DNA from: RHLJ01 sp965247355
GTDB taxonomy: Bacteria > Bacteroidota > Rhodothermia > Balneolales > Balneolaceae
Assembly (NCBI GenBank): GCA_965247355.1
Contig: OZ252011.1
Location: 2,604,001 to 2,668,000 of the forward strand
Direction: 5' to 3'
DNA length: 64,000 nucleotides
This document shows, in pieces, positions 1-8,140 of this stretch. A model generated the notes under the pieces. The model saw nothing but the letters and a program-made list of their open reading frames with translations. It was not told where the DNA came from and did no database searches. The translations under genes and the position numbers were made by a program. Within the stretch, counting starts at the first letter, position 1. Every line of letters starts with the position of its first letter.

Positions 1-1011
1 TATACCATGAATCCCGGCACCCCGGAATTGCGCGAAGCTATTGTAGCGAAGCTGAAAAGAGATAACGGACTGGATTACGACCCATCCCAAATCGTTTGCT
101 CAAACGGAGCTAAACAATCCGTTGGGTTTGCTTTACTTGCCACAGTGAATAAAGGAGATGAAGTCATTATTCCTGCACCGTATTGGGTTTCTTATCCGGA
201 AATGGTACGGTTAGCTGAAGGGACTTCGGTCACAGTAAGAACTTCTTTTGATAATAATTTCCGCCTTACCCCAGAGCAACTGGAAGAAGCTATTACTGAT
301 AAAACCCGCGTATTGATCCTTTGCTCACCATCCAATCCTACTGGATCTTGTTATAGCAAGGAAGACATGGAAGGACTAGCAGATGTATTGAGAAAATATC
401 CGGATGTAATGATTCTGTCTGATGAAATTTATGAATACATCGTATTTGAAGGTGAACATGTAAGCATCCTGAATGTGGCCCCTGACTTAAAAGACCGGGT
501 TATTGTGGTGAATGGCTTCTCCAAGGGGTTTGCTATGACGGGTTGGAGATTGGGATATTTGGCAGCGGAACCGGAAGTGGTTAAAGCTGTCTCAAAAATC
601 CAGAGTCAGGAGACTTCTGCTCCGAGTTCTATCTCTCAGGCAGCAGGACTTGCGGCCTACACGAACGACCTTTCTGAAGTACACTCCATGCGTGATGAAT
701 TCAAAAAGCGCAGAGATTTTATGGTAAAATCACTCAATACTATTGAAGGAGTAAGTTGCTTCACTCCCGGAGGGGCTTTCTATGTATTTCCGGATATTTC
801 TTCTTATTTGGGAAGCAAAAACCCTGATGGTTCAACGATTGAGACTTCCACTGATTTATGCTTGTACCTGCTCGATGAATATGGACTGGCTTGTGTTCCG
901 GGCGATGCATTTGGCGAACCTAACGGACTACGAATGAGTTATGCTGCTTCTATTTCAGATCTGGAAGAAGCAATGAGTCGGTTTAAAAAGGGACTTGAAA
1001 GTCTGGGATAA
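1..1011 (+). CDS. Class I PLP-dependent aminotransferase (aspartate aminotransferase type), 5' end cut by window
   Basis: The reading frame is open from base 1 (codons for Tyr-Thr precede the first Met at 7), so the N-terminal ~60 residues expected of a ~400-aa enzyme lie outside the window. Counting from that Met, the PLP lysine is K173 in 'NGFSKGFAMTGWRLGY', the cofactor aspartate is D139 in 'LSDEIYEY', and 'SNPTG' (109-113) contacts the cofactor. These are fold-type I class I aminotransferase hallmarks. Such enzymes transfer amino groups from aspartate or similar donors to 2-oxoglutarate in the cytoplasm. The exact substrate (aspartate, prephenate or other) cannot be fixed from sequence. 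The stop codon overlaps the pdxH start by one base; pdxH makes the PLP that this enzyme uses. Confidence 0.9.
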   Translation, partial: YTMNPGTPELREAIVAKLKRDNGLDYDPSQIVCSNGAKQSVGFALLATVNKGDEVIIPAPYWVSYPEMVRLAEGTSVTVRTSFDNNFRLTPEQLEEAITDKTRVLILCSPSNPTGSCYSKEDMEGLADVLRKYPDVMILSDEIYEYIVFEGEHVSILNVAPDLKDRVIVVNGFSKGFAMTGWRLGYLAAEPEVVKAVSKIQSQETSAPSSISQAAGLAAYTNDLSEVHSMRDEFKKRRDFMVKSLNTIEGVSCFTPGGAFYVFPDISSYLGSKNPDGSTIETSTDLCLYLLDEYGLACVPGDAFGEPNGLRMSYAASISDLEEAMSRFKKGLESLG

Positions 1012-1586
1012 TGAACCCTTTCGAGCTTTTTGAAAACTGGTATAAAGAGGAGTTGTTCAGAACCTCAGTTAGTATTCCTTCCGCTTGTTGCCTTTCAACA
1101 ATCGGATTGGATGGTTATCCAAATGCCCGATTCTTATCTCTGAAGGCGATGGATAATGAGTCTTTCATTATAACCGGACCAACTAACTCCAGAAAAGGTC
1201 AGGAAATTGAAGCTACTCCTAAAGTGGCTTTAACTTTTTGGTGGACCGAGACAAAGCGACAAGTACGGATTCAGGGTGATGTACAGCCTATAGATTTGAA
1301 ACTCGCTGATTTCTATTTCAAAGAAAGAAACCTTACCGCTCAATTCATCAGTCATCATTTTAACCAGGGAGAGCCTTTTGATAACCCCTCTTCAAGTTTT
1401 GAAGAATTTAAAAAAGGCATGAAGAAACAGGATGCTCAAGAAATCGAACGTCCACCAAACTGGGGTGGGTATAGGATCAATCCAGTTAGAATTGAATTCC
1501 TGAAGTTCGATGAAAGTAGATTTCACAACCGACAACTATTTTTGAAAACAGAAAACGGTTGGCAAGCCACATTTCTTCAGCCTTAA
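1011..1586 (+). CDS. pdxH: Pyridoxine/pyridoxamine 5'-phosphate oxidase family protein
   Basis: The 191-aa protein has the split-barrel flavoprotein layout of PdxH, which oxidises pyridoxine or pyridoxamine 5'-phosphate to PLP with FMN and oxygen. Visible family segments are 'DGYPNARFLSLKAMD' near residues 34-48, a 'KGQEIEATPKVALTFWW' block near 62-78 (FMN-binding region), 'RQVRIQGDVQ' near 84-93, and a C-terminal 'PPNWGGYRINPVRIEF' that matches the family end. It is slightly shorter than E. coli PdxH (218 aa), with a shortened N-terminus. The classical C-terminal R-L-H-x-R substrate motif reads 'SRFHNRQ' here. The ATG overlaps the aminotransferase stop (TAATG), so the two genes are translationally coupled. 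Assignment as PdxH is likely; a related FMN split-barrel enzyme is the alternative. Confidence 0.85.
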   Translation: MNPFELFENWYKEELFRTSVSIPSACCLSTIGLDGYPNARFLSLKAMDNESFIITGPTNSRKGQEIEATPKVALTFWWTETKRQVRIQGDVQPIDLKLADFYFKERNLTAQFISHHFNQGEPFDNPSSSFEEFKKGMKKQDAQEIERPPNWGGYRINPVRIEFLKFDESRFHNRQLFLKTENGWQATFLQP

Positions 1587-1593
1587 AAAACTA

Positions 1594-3123
1594 TTATTTC
1601 AAATCGACAGCTAATTTGTAGGTCGGATCTTCCATCACGTTCACATCAATAATCTCATCTGCATTTTCGAGCAACTTCAGGCAGTCTTTACTCAAATGCT
1701 TTAAGTGAACCTTCTTTCCGACCTTGTGGTAACGCTCAGTAATTCTGTTTAGCGCTTCAATAGCAGACATATCTACCACTCTGCTTTCCTGAAAATCAAT
1801 GATTACTTCATCAGGGTCGTTCAACACATCGAACTTCTCGTTAAATACTGTTACAGACCCAAAAAACAATGGGCCATAAATTTCATAGTGTTTCACCCCA
1901 TCTTCATCAATATGCTTTCTGGCACGAATCCGCTTTGCATTATCCCAGGCAAATACCAGAGCTGCGATAATCACTCCGATCAATACAGCCAGGGCCAGAT
2001 TATGAAGAACAGCCGTAACCAATGTCACTAACACCATTACAAAAATATCAGACACCGGCATTTTGGTAAAGGTCCTTAGGCTCGCCCATTCAAAAGTCCC
2101 GATAGAAACCATAATCATCAGTCCGGTTAAGGCAGCCATTGGCATCTTCTCAATTAAACCTGAACCAAACATAATAAACACGAGTAACATCACCGCGGCT
2201 ACGATCCCTGAAAGTCTTGCCCTTGCTCCGGCAGAAATGTTGATCAAACTCTGACCGATCATTGCACATCCACCCATACCGGAAAACAATCCGGACAAGA
2301 TATTAGCCACTCCCTGAGCAGCAGCTTCTTTATTTCCACGACCGCGGGTTTCTGTAATCTCGTCAATGATGTTCAGCGTTAATAAACTCTCGATTAAACC
2401 CACACCTGCCATAATTGCTGCGTAAGGAAAAATTAGTGATAGGGTTTCTAAAGTGAATGGCACCTGTGGAATATGAAATGGAGGAAACCCACCTGAAATA
2501 GAAGCAATATCACCTACGGTTCTTGTCTCTATTCCGAACGCTACTACAATTCCAAATACACTCAAAATTGCCACCAATGATGCGGGTATTGCTTTACTGA
2601 TTTTAGGAAGTCCCCAGATGATCAACATAGTCAGCAACACTAATCCCAATAATACATACAATGGAGATCCCGTCATCCAATCCCCTGCAGGTGTTTTAAA
2701 CTGATCAAGCTGAGACATAAAAATGATGATCGCCAAACCGTTTACAAAGCCAAAGATTACAGGGTGTGGAACGAGCCTCATCAGTTTTCCCAATTTGAGA
2801 GCACCGGCAGTAACCTGAAGTAAACCAGCGAGAATTACAGTGGCAAAAATATATTCAACACCATGAGATTGAGCCAGTACCACCAAGACCACAGCTACTG
2901 CACCTGTCGCACCAGAAATCATCCCCGGGCGACCTCCCAAAATGGAAGTAACCAATCCCATCATAAAAGCAGCGTATAAACCGGTAAGTGGAGAAAGTCC
3001 CGCAATCAATGCGAAAGCTACTGCTTCAGGGATCAAAGCCATTGCAACAGTTAAACCAGACAGGATTTCTGTTCTGTAATTTATAGGTGCCGAAAAATCG
3101 AATAAATTTAGAAGCTGTTTCAT
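1594..3123 (-). CDS. SulP family anion transporter with C-terminal STAS domain
   Basis: This 509-aa inner-membrane protein has the SulP signature region near its N-terminus ('LSGLTVAMALIPEAVAFA', then 'GLSPLTGLYAAF' and 'ISGATGAVAVVL'). About 10-14 hydrophobic segments extend to residue ~395, followed by a hydrophilic C-terminal domain (~405-509) that fits a STAS domain ('DPDEVIIDFQESRVVDMSAIEALNRI'). SulP proteins carry sulfate, bicarbonate or other anions, often with sodium or protons. Sequence alone does not tell sulfate from bicarbonate, and no carbonic anhydrase or sulfate-assimilation gene adjoins it. Its 3' end is convergent with pdxH, 7 bases away. It is probably transcribed alone from the 3124-3510 spacer. 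Confidence 0.9.
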   Translation of the reverse strand: MKQLLNLFDFSAPINYRTEILSGLTVAMALIPEAVAFALIAGLSPLTGLYAAFMMGLVTSILGGRPGMISGATGAVAVVLVVLAQSHGVEYIFATVILAGLLQVTAGALKLGKLMRLVPHPVIFGFVNGLAIIIFMSQLDQFKTPAGDWMTGSPLYVLLGLVLLTMLIIWGLPKISKAIPASLVAILSVFGIVVAFGIETRTVGDIASISGGFPPFHIPQVPFTLETLSLIFPYAAIMAGVGLIESLLTLNIIDEITETRGRGNKEAAAQGVANILSGLFSGMGGCAMIGQSLINISAGARARLSGIVAAVMLLVFIMFGSGLIEKMPMAALTGLMIMVSIGTFEWASLRTFTKMPVSDIFVMVLVTLVTAVLHNLALAVLIGVIIAALVFAWDNAKRIRARKHIDEDGVKHYEIYGPLFFGSVTVFNEKFDVLNDPDEVIIDFQESRVVDMSAIEALNRITERYHKVGKKVHLKHLSKDCLKLLENADEIIDVNVMEDPTYKLAVDLK

Positions 3124-3510
3124 GAAAACGTTTTTTGCTCTTTACGGCAAAGCACCGCAAGCTGTATTATTTCTGTAAATGATTTTAAATGCCTCTGCTA
3201 AGAGGTGGCTGATACTTTTTTGATGAATAAGCAGAAGCCGGATTACTTTTTATCTGAGCCTCAAAAAATAGGCATTTATTTACTGAATAAGTGGATTTGT
3301 GACGATTCAAAGTTTAGAATGGATTAATAAATCCGATGGCAGAAGTGGAAGCGATTTTCCTGAGAATAGTTATTGATCCTTTTTGGAATATTCTTCCGTT
3401 AGGAGCGTTTATTTCCTTTGTTCTTATGTTAAGTCTGTATAAAATTTGGAAACGGTAGGTGAATTTTGTTCGAAGAACATATTTAAAAAAGGTTAGGAAA
3501 GTTTTCTTTT
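3124..3510. other. 387-base spacer; promoter region of the SulP gene plus one possible tiny gene
   Basis: This gap separates the start of the minus-strand SulP gene from the 3' end of the minus-strand BNR lipoprotein gene. It should hold the SulP promoter. The only coding candidate seen is a 40-codon plus-strand frame at 3336-3458. No repeats, strong hairpins or RNA gene were recognised. Confidence 0.5.
3336..3458 (+). CDS. Possible 40-aa single-pass membrane peptide (unknown)
   Basis: An ATG at 3336 opens a 40-codon frame ending in TAG at 3456-3458. The peptide has an acidic N-terminus ('MAEVEAIFLR'), a hydrophobic stretch of about 20 residues ('PLGAFISFVLMLSLY') and a basic end ('KIWKR'). 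This is the look of a small inner-membrane protein. No Shine-Dalgarno sequence is evident, which is common in this group and so not decisive. Nothing about function can be said. Chance ORFs of this length do occur, so the call rests mainly on the hydrophobic-then-basic pattern. Confidence 0.3.
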   Translation: MAEVEAIFLRIVIDPFWNILPLGAFISFVLMLSLYKIWKR

Positions 3511-4968
3511 TTAGTTTTCCCCCAAATTATAGAAAAATCTGATTTTTGATATTTGAAACTCATCAAGATCATCATTCCAGTATACAAGTAAGTCAATATA
3601 TTCATCCTGAACTTCAACTATGTTGATTTTTAATGGATTTGCAAATGTCCTTCTATCGTTAAATTTTAAAAAATATTCATTCCAGTTTTGACCATTATCG
3701 GAACTAACTGATACGCTATGCCCTGTATTTGATCTAAAATTCCATTTTAGAATGGCAATTACTTCATCTAAAGTAGATACATCTTGTAATCTTATACCTT
3801 TTTCTTCTACTGTTCTTTCAAAAATTTTTTCCCATGTTAAAGCTTTATCGATTGACTGAACAACAAATTCTGAGTCATTATCAAAAATATGTCCATAAAT
3901 CGTGCCGATACTACTAACAGTAAAGATATCTACGGTTTGACCTTTAGGCCATTGAAGCCAAGTATTACCACCATCAGTAGTAACGAAATTATTATCGCTT
4001 CCATTAAACGAAATGTAAACCACATCTCCATCAGTTCGATCTACTAACATAACAGGTAAGGTTGCGCTTCCTAGATTAAAATCTTTTACAATGCTCCAGC
4101 TCAAACCTAAATCATTGCTTTTATATAGCCTCCAAACTTCATCTTCTGGCCACTTATTATGAATCCTTAGTCTCAACAATGAATAAATCAAGCCTCTTGA
4201 TGTATTTGAAAAGCCTAACTGTTGAAAACCTTCGAACTCTTCATTTTCGACTTCTGCATAAGGATAAACTACTTCTCTCCAACTTAATCCATCGTCTTCT
4301 GAAATTAAAATGCCTGTGGCTTCTATATCTCCATTATTAGTTAAAAAATTATCGTCGATATAATTCAGAGCAAGAAGATTCTGATCAGCTTCAGATCTAA
4401 TTAATTGTAAAACTTGAATATCTTGATCGAATAAATCTTTCTCTATCCAAGTATCTCCTCTATTATCAGAAAATAGAAACCTATGGTAAGGTGTTGATTC
4501 AGTAGTTATTGAAATTAAAAAATCTGAAGTGTTCTTATTTTCAGTTATTGTATCATAAACCCAACTAACTGCACCATCAGATTCATATACTTTTTTTGCT
4601 TCTGAAAAAACTTGAGTAGTATCTGATGCAATTAAACGGTCAGATGAATCGTAGAGACTAGCTATTACTTGCGCTCTCCCTAAACCTATGACTTTCAAAT
4701 ATCCAGAAGTATCAATCTCTGCCACATCAGTATTGTTAATAGACCAAACCAAAGAAAGAAATGTATCGGGGGGATTTATATTCTTAGTTACTTCCAGAGT
4801 AAACTCCTCTGTTACAAAGGTCCTTACCGTATCTTCTTGAATTTCAATTGAAGCTGTAATCTGCTCAGGCTTACCCTCTTCTTCCTCTTCTGTTCCAGTA
4901 GTACTATCTTTACAATTAATTAAAATAAATACTAAAAGGAATGATATGGTAACTAATCGGCTTTTCAT
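3511..4968 (-). CDS. Surface lipoprotein with Ig-like (BIG2-type) region and BNR/Asp-box repeats
   Basis: The 485-aa product starts with a lipoprotein signal peptide ending 'FILINC' (C19 would be lipidated), then an acidic linker (26-33). Residues ~37-120 look like a BIG2-type Ig domain ('LVWSINNTDVAEIDTSGYLKV'). The rest carries at least five or six Asp-box/BNR motifs of the S-x-D-x-G-x-T-W type: 'SDNRGDTW' (167-174), 'SEDDGLSW', 'SNDLGLSW', 'TTDGGNTW', 'SIDKALTW' and 'SSDNGQNW'. This predicts a beta-propeller, as in sialidases and photosystem-assembly-like proteins. No sialidase catalytic set was recognised, so a glycan- or protein-binding role is as likely as an enzyme. The gene is visibly more AT-rich than its neighbours and stands alone. 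Confidence 0.75.
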   Translation of the reverse strand: MKSRLVTISFLLVFILINCKDSTTGTEEEEEGKPEQITASIEIQEDTVRTFVTEEFTLEVTKNINPPDTFLSLVWSINNTDVAEIDTSGYLKVIGLGRAQVIASLYDSSDRLIASDTTQVFSEAKKVYESDGAVSWVYDTITENKNTSDFLISITTESTPYHRFLFSDNRGDTWIEKDLFDQDIQVLQLIRSEADQNLLALNYIDDNFLTNNGDIEATGILISEDDGLSWREVVYPYAEVENEEFEGFQQLGFSNTSRGLIYSLLRLRIHNKWPEDEVWRLYKSNDLGLSWSIVKDFNLGSATLPVMLVDRTDGDVVYISFNGSDNNFVTTDGGNTWLQWPKGQTVDIFTVSSIGTIYGHIFDNDSEFVVQSIDKALTWEKIFERTVEEKGIRLQDVSTLDEVIAILKWNFRSNTGHSVSVSSDNGQNWNEYFLKFNDRRTFANPLKINIVEVQDEYIDLLVYWNDDLDEFQISKIRFFYNLGEN

Positions 4969-5030
4969 TCTAATAAAATTTTACTTTGAATAGGCTTAAA
5001 AATTTTAAAATATAGAGACTTATATTAACT

Positions 5031-5309
5031 ATGCCAACATACGAATACAAAAGAGAAGATGGATCCGTATTTGAAATGATCCAAAAAATGAGTGATAAAC
5101 CACTAACTGTTTGTCCTACTACCGGACAAAAAGTACGACGTGTTATTTCCGGCGGTGGCGGAGTGGTTTATAAAGGAGAAGGATGGTATGTGACTGATTA
5201 TAAAAATGGTGGAAAGAAAAATGGTAACGAAACATCTAAAGAAAACTCAGGCTCAGAATCAAAATCAAAACCTGAAAAATCAGAGACTCACACCAAATCA
5301 GATAGCTAG
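5031..5309 (+). CDS. FmdB-family (zinc-ribbon-like) small protein with lost zinc cysteines
   Basis: The 92-aa protein begins 'MPTYEYKREDGSVFEMIQKM', which aligns with the FmdB putative regulatory protein family (usual start M-P-x-Y-x-Y-x-C-x-x-C). It also keeps the family's 'VRRVISGGGG' and 'GWYVTDY' blocks. The first CxxC is replaced by 'KRED' and the second is reduced to a single Cys ('CPTTGQ'). It therefore probably does not bind zinc in the standard way. The C-terminal third is a low-complexity Ser/Lys/Glu/Asn tail. Function of the family is not established. It precedes the glycosidase gene by about 110 bases on the same strand. Confidence 0.75.
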   Translation: MPTYEYKREDGSVFEMIQKMSDKPLTVCPTTGQKVRRVISGGGGVVYKGEGWYVTDYKNGGKKNGNETSKENSGSESKSKPEKSETHTKSDS

Positions 5310-5416
5310 TTTTCTTCATATTAATTTTATCTTCTATTCGTTCATTGGCTAAGAATACTTACTCTGAAGTTCTCGTTTCTCTTCAATATTTTGAATCAAC
5401 TCAACCTCACAATTCT

Positions 5417-7159
5417 ATGGATTTACGATTTACTATTTTTTTGCTGATAAGCCTTGCTTCAATCCTGGCATGTAATCCAAGTACCGGTAATGACGATGAA
5501 GGACCTGATACAGATGTGCCCGGATTTACCGATGATACTTTTTTTAAGACGGATGGTCAGGAGATTCTGAACCGTCAGGGAGAACCAGTTGTCATCAAGG
5601 GATTTGGTTTAGGTGGATGGTTACTACCCGAGGGCTACATGTTTGGGTTAAATCGTGAAGGCTACACTGCCGCATCAGATATTTATGAAAATGTGGAAGA
5701 CCTTATTGGTGCTGCTGATGCTAAAGAATGGATTAAGCGTTTCAGAGATAATTACGTCACTGAAGCCGACATCATCCTAATGAAAGAATGGGGAGCTGAT
5801 CATATCCGTGTTCCTTTCCACTATAATCTATTTTATGATATTGAGCAGGGGGATTTCATCAATGAAGGTTTTCAACGAATGGATCAACTACTTGTTTGGT
5901 GTAAGCGGAACCGTATGGATGTAATACTGGATATGCATGCAGCTCCAGGTGCCCAAAGTGAAGGGGACATTTCTGATAGTGACGGGACTGCCCGTTTCTG
6001 GACTGAAAGTGAAACCTACTGGCCTATCACAATAGAGATCTGGGAAGAAATCGCACGCCGCTATAAAGACGAAACCATTATTATTGGTTATGATCTATTG
6101 AACGAACCTGTAACCCCTGAACCTTATGGCAGCCAGGATCTGGCACGTTTCTATTCTGAGATTATACCTGCTGTTCGTGCTGTTGATAAAAACCATATAC
6201 TATTTATTGAAGGTAATTATTATGCCACTACCTTCGATTTTCTGACCCCTCCCATGGACGACAACATGGTGTATGCGTTTCATAAATACTGGAATGAAAC
6301 TGATCAGGGTACCATTCAATACTTACTCAATATTCGTGATCAACATGACACTCCGCTTTGGCTGGGAGAATCAGGAGAGAACTCTAATCCATGGTTTTAT
6401 GAAACCACTCGTTTAGTGGAAGGATTAAATATCGGATGGAACTGGTGGACTCATAAAAAGTTGGAAACCATCACTTCTCCACTTTCTTCACCCACGAATC
6501 CTAATTATGAAAAAGTTAAAGAGTATTGGAATGGAAATGGTTCCAGACCTACCGCACAAGAGGCAAAAGATGGTTTATTTCAAATGGCCGAAGATCTTAA
6601 ACTGGAAAATAATGTTTTTCGCCCCGATGTTGTAGCTTCACTTTTTTCTCCTTCTTTCGGAAGTAGCAATGTACCTTATACCGAGCTTGAAATTCCCGGT
6701 GACATTCCTGCTGCTCATTATGATATCGGAATGAACGGCGTCTCTTATTATGATACAGAATATAAAAGAGTGAGCAGTGATGATGAGCAAAACACTGGAA
6801 ATGTGGGCTGGGAATTCCGAAATGATGGCGTTGATATACAGACTACTGAAGATCCAATCACAGAATATAATGTTGGCTGGCTGGATGAAGGCGAGTGGAT
6901 GGAATATACAGTGAATGTGACCGCAGGAACTTATGATATGATTGCGCGAGTAGCCGCACCTGGTACCGGTGGCAGAATTGGTATATATATAGATGGTCTT
7001 CCCATTTCAAATGAACCAAGTGTACCTAATACAGGTGGATTTCAGTCCTGGCAAAGCCTGAATTTAGGATCCTACGATTTTAAAGAAGGAACTTACACCT
7101 TCCGTGTTGTAGCGATTAATGGGGGCTTTAATTTAAGTATGATCAGGTTCAGAGAATAG
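5417..7159 (+). CDS. Lipoprotein glycoside hydrolase family 5 with C-terminal CBM6-like domain
   Basis: The frame is open from an ATG at 5345, but the ATG at 5417 starts a clean lipoprotein signal peptide ('MDLRFTIFLLISLASILAC', C19), so I prefer it (580 aa). Residues ~45-400 form a GH5-type TIM barrel. 'HAAPG' follows strand 4, the acid/base glutamate is E230 in 'YDLLNEP', and the nucleophile is likely E318 in 'LWLGESGE'. Residues ~450-580 resemble a CBM6 carbohydrate-binding module ('NVGWLDEGEWMEYTVNVTAG', then 'YTFRVVAINGGFNLSMIRF' at the end). It probably hydrolyses a beta-glucan or mannan at the cell surface. The exact substrate is unknown. No SusC/SusD pair or other CAZyme is nearby. 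Confidence 0.85.
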   Translation: MDLRFTIFLLISLASILACNPSTGNDDEGPDTDVPGFTDDTFFKTDGQEILNRQGEPVVIKGFGLGGWLLPEGYMFGLNREGYTAASDIYENVEDLIGAADAKEWIKRFRDNYVTEADIILMKEWGADHIRVPFHYNLFYDIEQGDFINEGFQRMDQLLVWCKRNRMDVILDMHAAPGAQSEGDISDSDGTARFWTESETYWPITIEIWEEIARRYKDETIIIGYDLLNEPVTPEPYGSQDLARFYSEIIPAVRAVDKNHILFIEGNYYATTFDFLTPPMDDNMVYAFHKYWNETDQGTIQYLLNIRDQHDTPLWLGESGENSNPWFYETTRLVEGLNIGWNWWTHKKLETITSPLSSPTNPNYEKVKEYWNGNGSRPTAQEAKDGLFQMAEDLKLENNVFRPDVVASLFSPSFGSSNVPYTELEIPGDIPAAHYDIGMNGVSYYDTEYKRVSSDDEQNTGNVGWEFRNDGVDIQTTEDPITEYNVGWLDEGEWMEYTVNVTAGTYDMIARVAAPGTGGRIGIYIDGLPISNEPSVPNTGGFQSWQSLNLGSYDFKEGTYTFRVVAINGGFNLSMIRFRE

Positions 7160-7175
7160 TTTAAACTTACGATTT

Positions 7176-7192
7176 GTACTTTTTGTAAGTAC
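7176..7192. promoter_or_regulatory. Inverted repeat upstream of GbsR-type regulator, possible operator
   Basis: GTACTT (7176-7181) and AAGTAC (7187-7192) are perfect 6-base arms around a 5-base spacer, ending 8 bases before the regulator's ATG. A second overlapping pair, ACTTAC (7165-7170) and GTAAGT (7185-7190), covers the same stretch. Placement and symmetry fit an autoregulatory operator. That it is bound by the downstream protein is inference. Confidence 0.45.
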
Positions 7193-7200
7193 ATTCCTAC

Positions 7201-7779
7201 ATGGAAACTACACACTCCCCGGCATATAATAAGGCACTTGACCAGTTTGTAAAGCTTTGGGGCGATATGGCCTCTGCCTGGGGTATCAATAAAACGATGT
7301 CCCAGATTCATGCCCTTCTTTATGCTGAATCCAATCCACTTGACACCGATACCATCATGGATAAGCTGGATATCAGTCGGGGTAATGCGAATATGAATTT
7401 AAGGCGTTTGCTTGATTGGGAGCTGATCCATAAAGTTCAATTCAAAGGGGACCGAAAGGATTATTATTCCGCAGAAACAGATGTCTGGAAAATTGTATCT
7501 ACCATTATTCGTGAACGTCAACAACGCGAAATCGCTCCCATTCGGGCAGAGCTCCAGGAATGTATCAAAACGTTGGAAGCAGGAGGTTTAAATGATGAGG
7601 AAAGTAAAGAGTTTAAACAGCGGATTGAGAACTACAACGATTTCCTCGAAATGTTTGAACGTTTTACGGATGCATTGCTCCCCTACATCAACAAAAAGAA
7701 TCTTGGATTCTTAAAACAACTCATCAAATTGGTTGAAGTAAAAGAGTCTATAAAAGGAAAACTGGGTTCCGGTGAGTAA
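7201..7779 (+). CDS. GbsR/MarR-family winged-helix transcriptional regulator
   Basis: The 192-aa protein matches the GbsR-type branch of MarR-like regulators. The N-terminal helix contains 'KLWGDMASAWGINKTMSQIHALLY'-type sequence. A winged helix follows, with a recognition helix around 'ISRGNANMNLRRLLDWELI' (residues ~59-77), the wing 'KGDRKDYYSAE' (~84-94), and a long C-terminal helical region (~100-190) for dimerisation or ligand sensing. In Bacillus the family senses choline or betaine, but in this phylum the targets are mostly unknown. No osmolyte gene is adjacent. The stop overlaps the GTG start of yraN, so it heads a small operon with yraN and plsC. A palindrome just upstream may be its own operator. 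Confidence 0.8.
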   Translation: METTHSPAYNKALDQFVKLWGDMASAWGINKTMSQIHALLYAESNPLDTDTIMDKLDISRGNANMNLRRLLDWELIHKVQFKGDRKDYYSAETDVWKIVSTIIRERQQREIAPIRAELQECIKTLEAGGLNDEESKEFKQRIENYNDFLEMFERFTDALLPYINKKNLGFLKQLIKLVEVKESIKGKLGSGE

Positions 7780-8134
7780 GTCGCACCGACACATCGGTAA
7801 CGATGCAGAAGATTTAGCTTGTGAGTTTCTTGAACAAAAAGGATGGGAGATTCTGGATCGCAACTATTATTCCGGACATTCTGAAATCGACATCATTGCT
7901 AAAGATGGAATGTTTACTGTTTTTCTGGAAGTTAAAATGCGATCAAGCACTCAGTTTGGTCAACCTTTTGAGCAGGTTACCGAAGCAAAAGTGGAGCACA
8001 TATTTAAAGCCGCAGAAGCATGGACTATTGAGCACGGCCTTCAAAATTCACCTATGCGATTTGATGTAATCGGTATTCTTAAGCTTAAAAATAAAGAACC
8101 GAAAATAAATCATATCCCCGATGCCTACCGGTAA
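7772..8134 (+). CDS. yraN: UPF0102 (YraN) family nuclease-fold protein
   Basis: The 120-aa protein starts with GTG at 7772, overlapping the upstream gene by 8 bases. It shows the complete UPF0102 pattern: 'GNDAEDLACEFLEQKGWEILDRNY' at the N-terminus, 'SEIDIIAKDG' (E38, D40) and 'FLEVKMR' (E53, K55). The E-x-D ... E-V-K arrangement is that of the Holliday-junction-resolvase/endonuclease-like fold. The family is widespread and usually linked with core genes. Its biochemical role is not settled. Length is normal for the family. Confidence 0.9.
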   Translation: MSKSHRHIGNDAEDLACEFLEQKGWEILDRNYYSGHSEIDIIAKDGMFTVFLEVKMRSSTQFGQPFEQVTEAKVEHIFKAAEAWTIEHGLQNSPMRFDVIGILKLKNKEPKINHIPDAYR

Positions 8135-8140
8135 ATTCTC

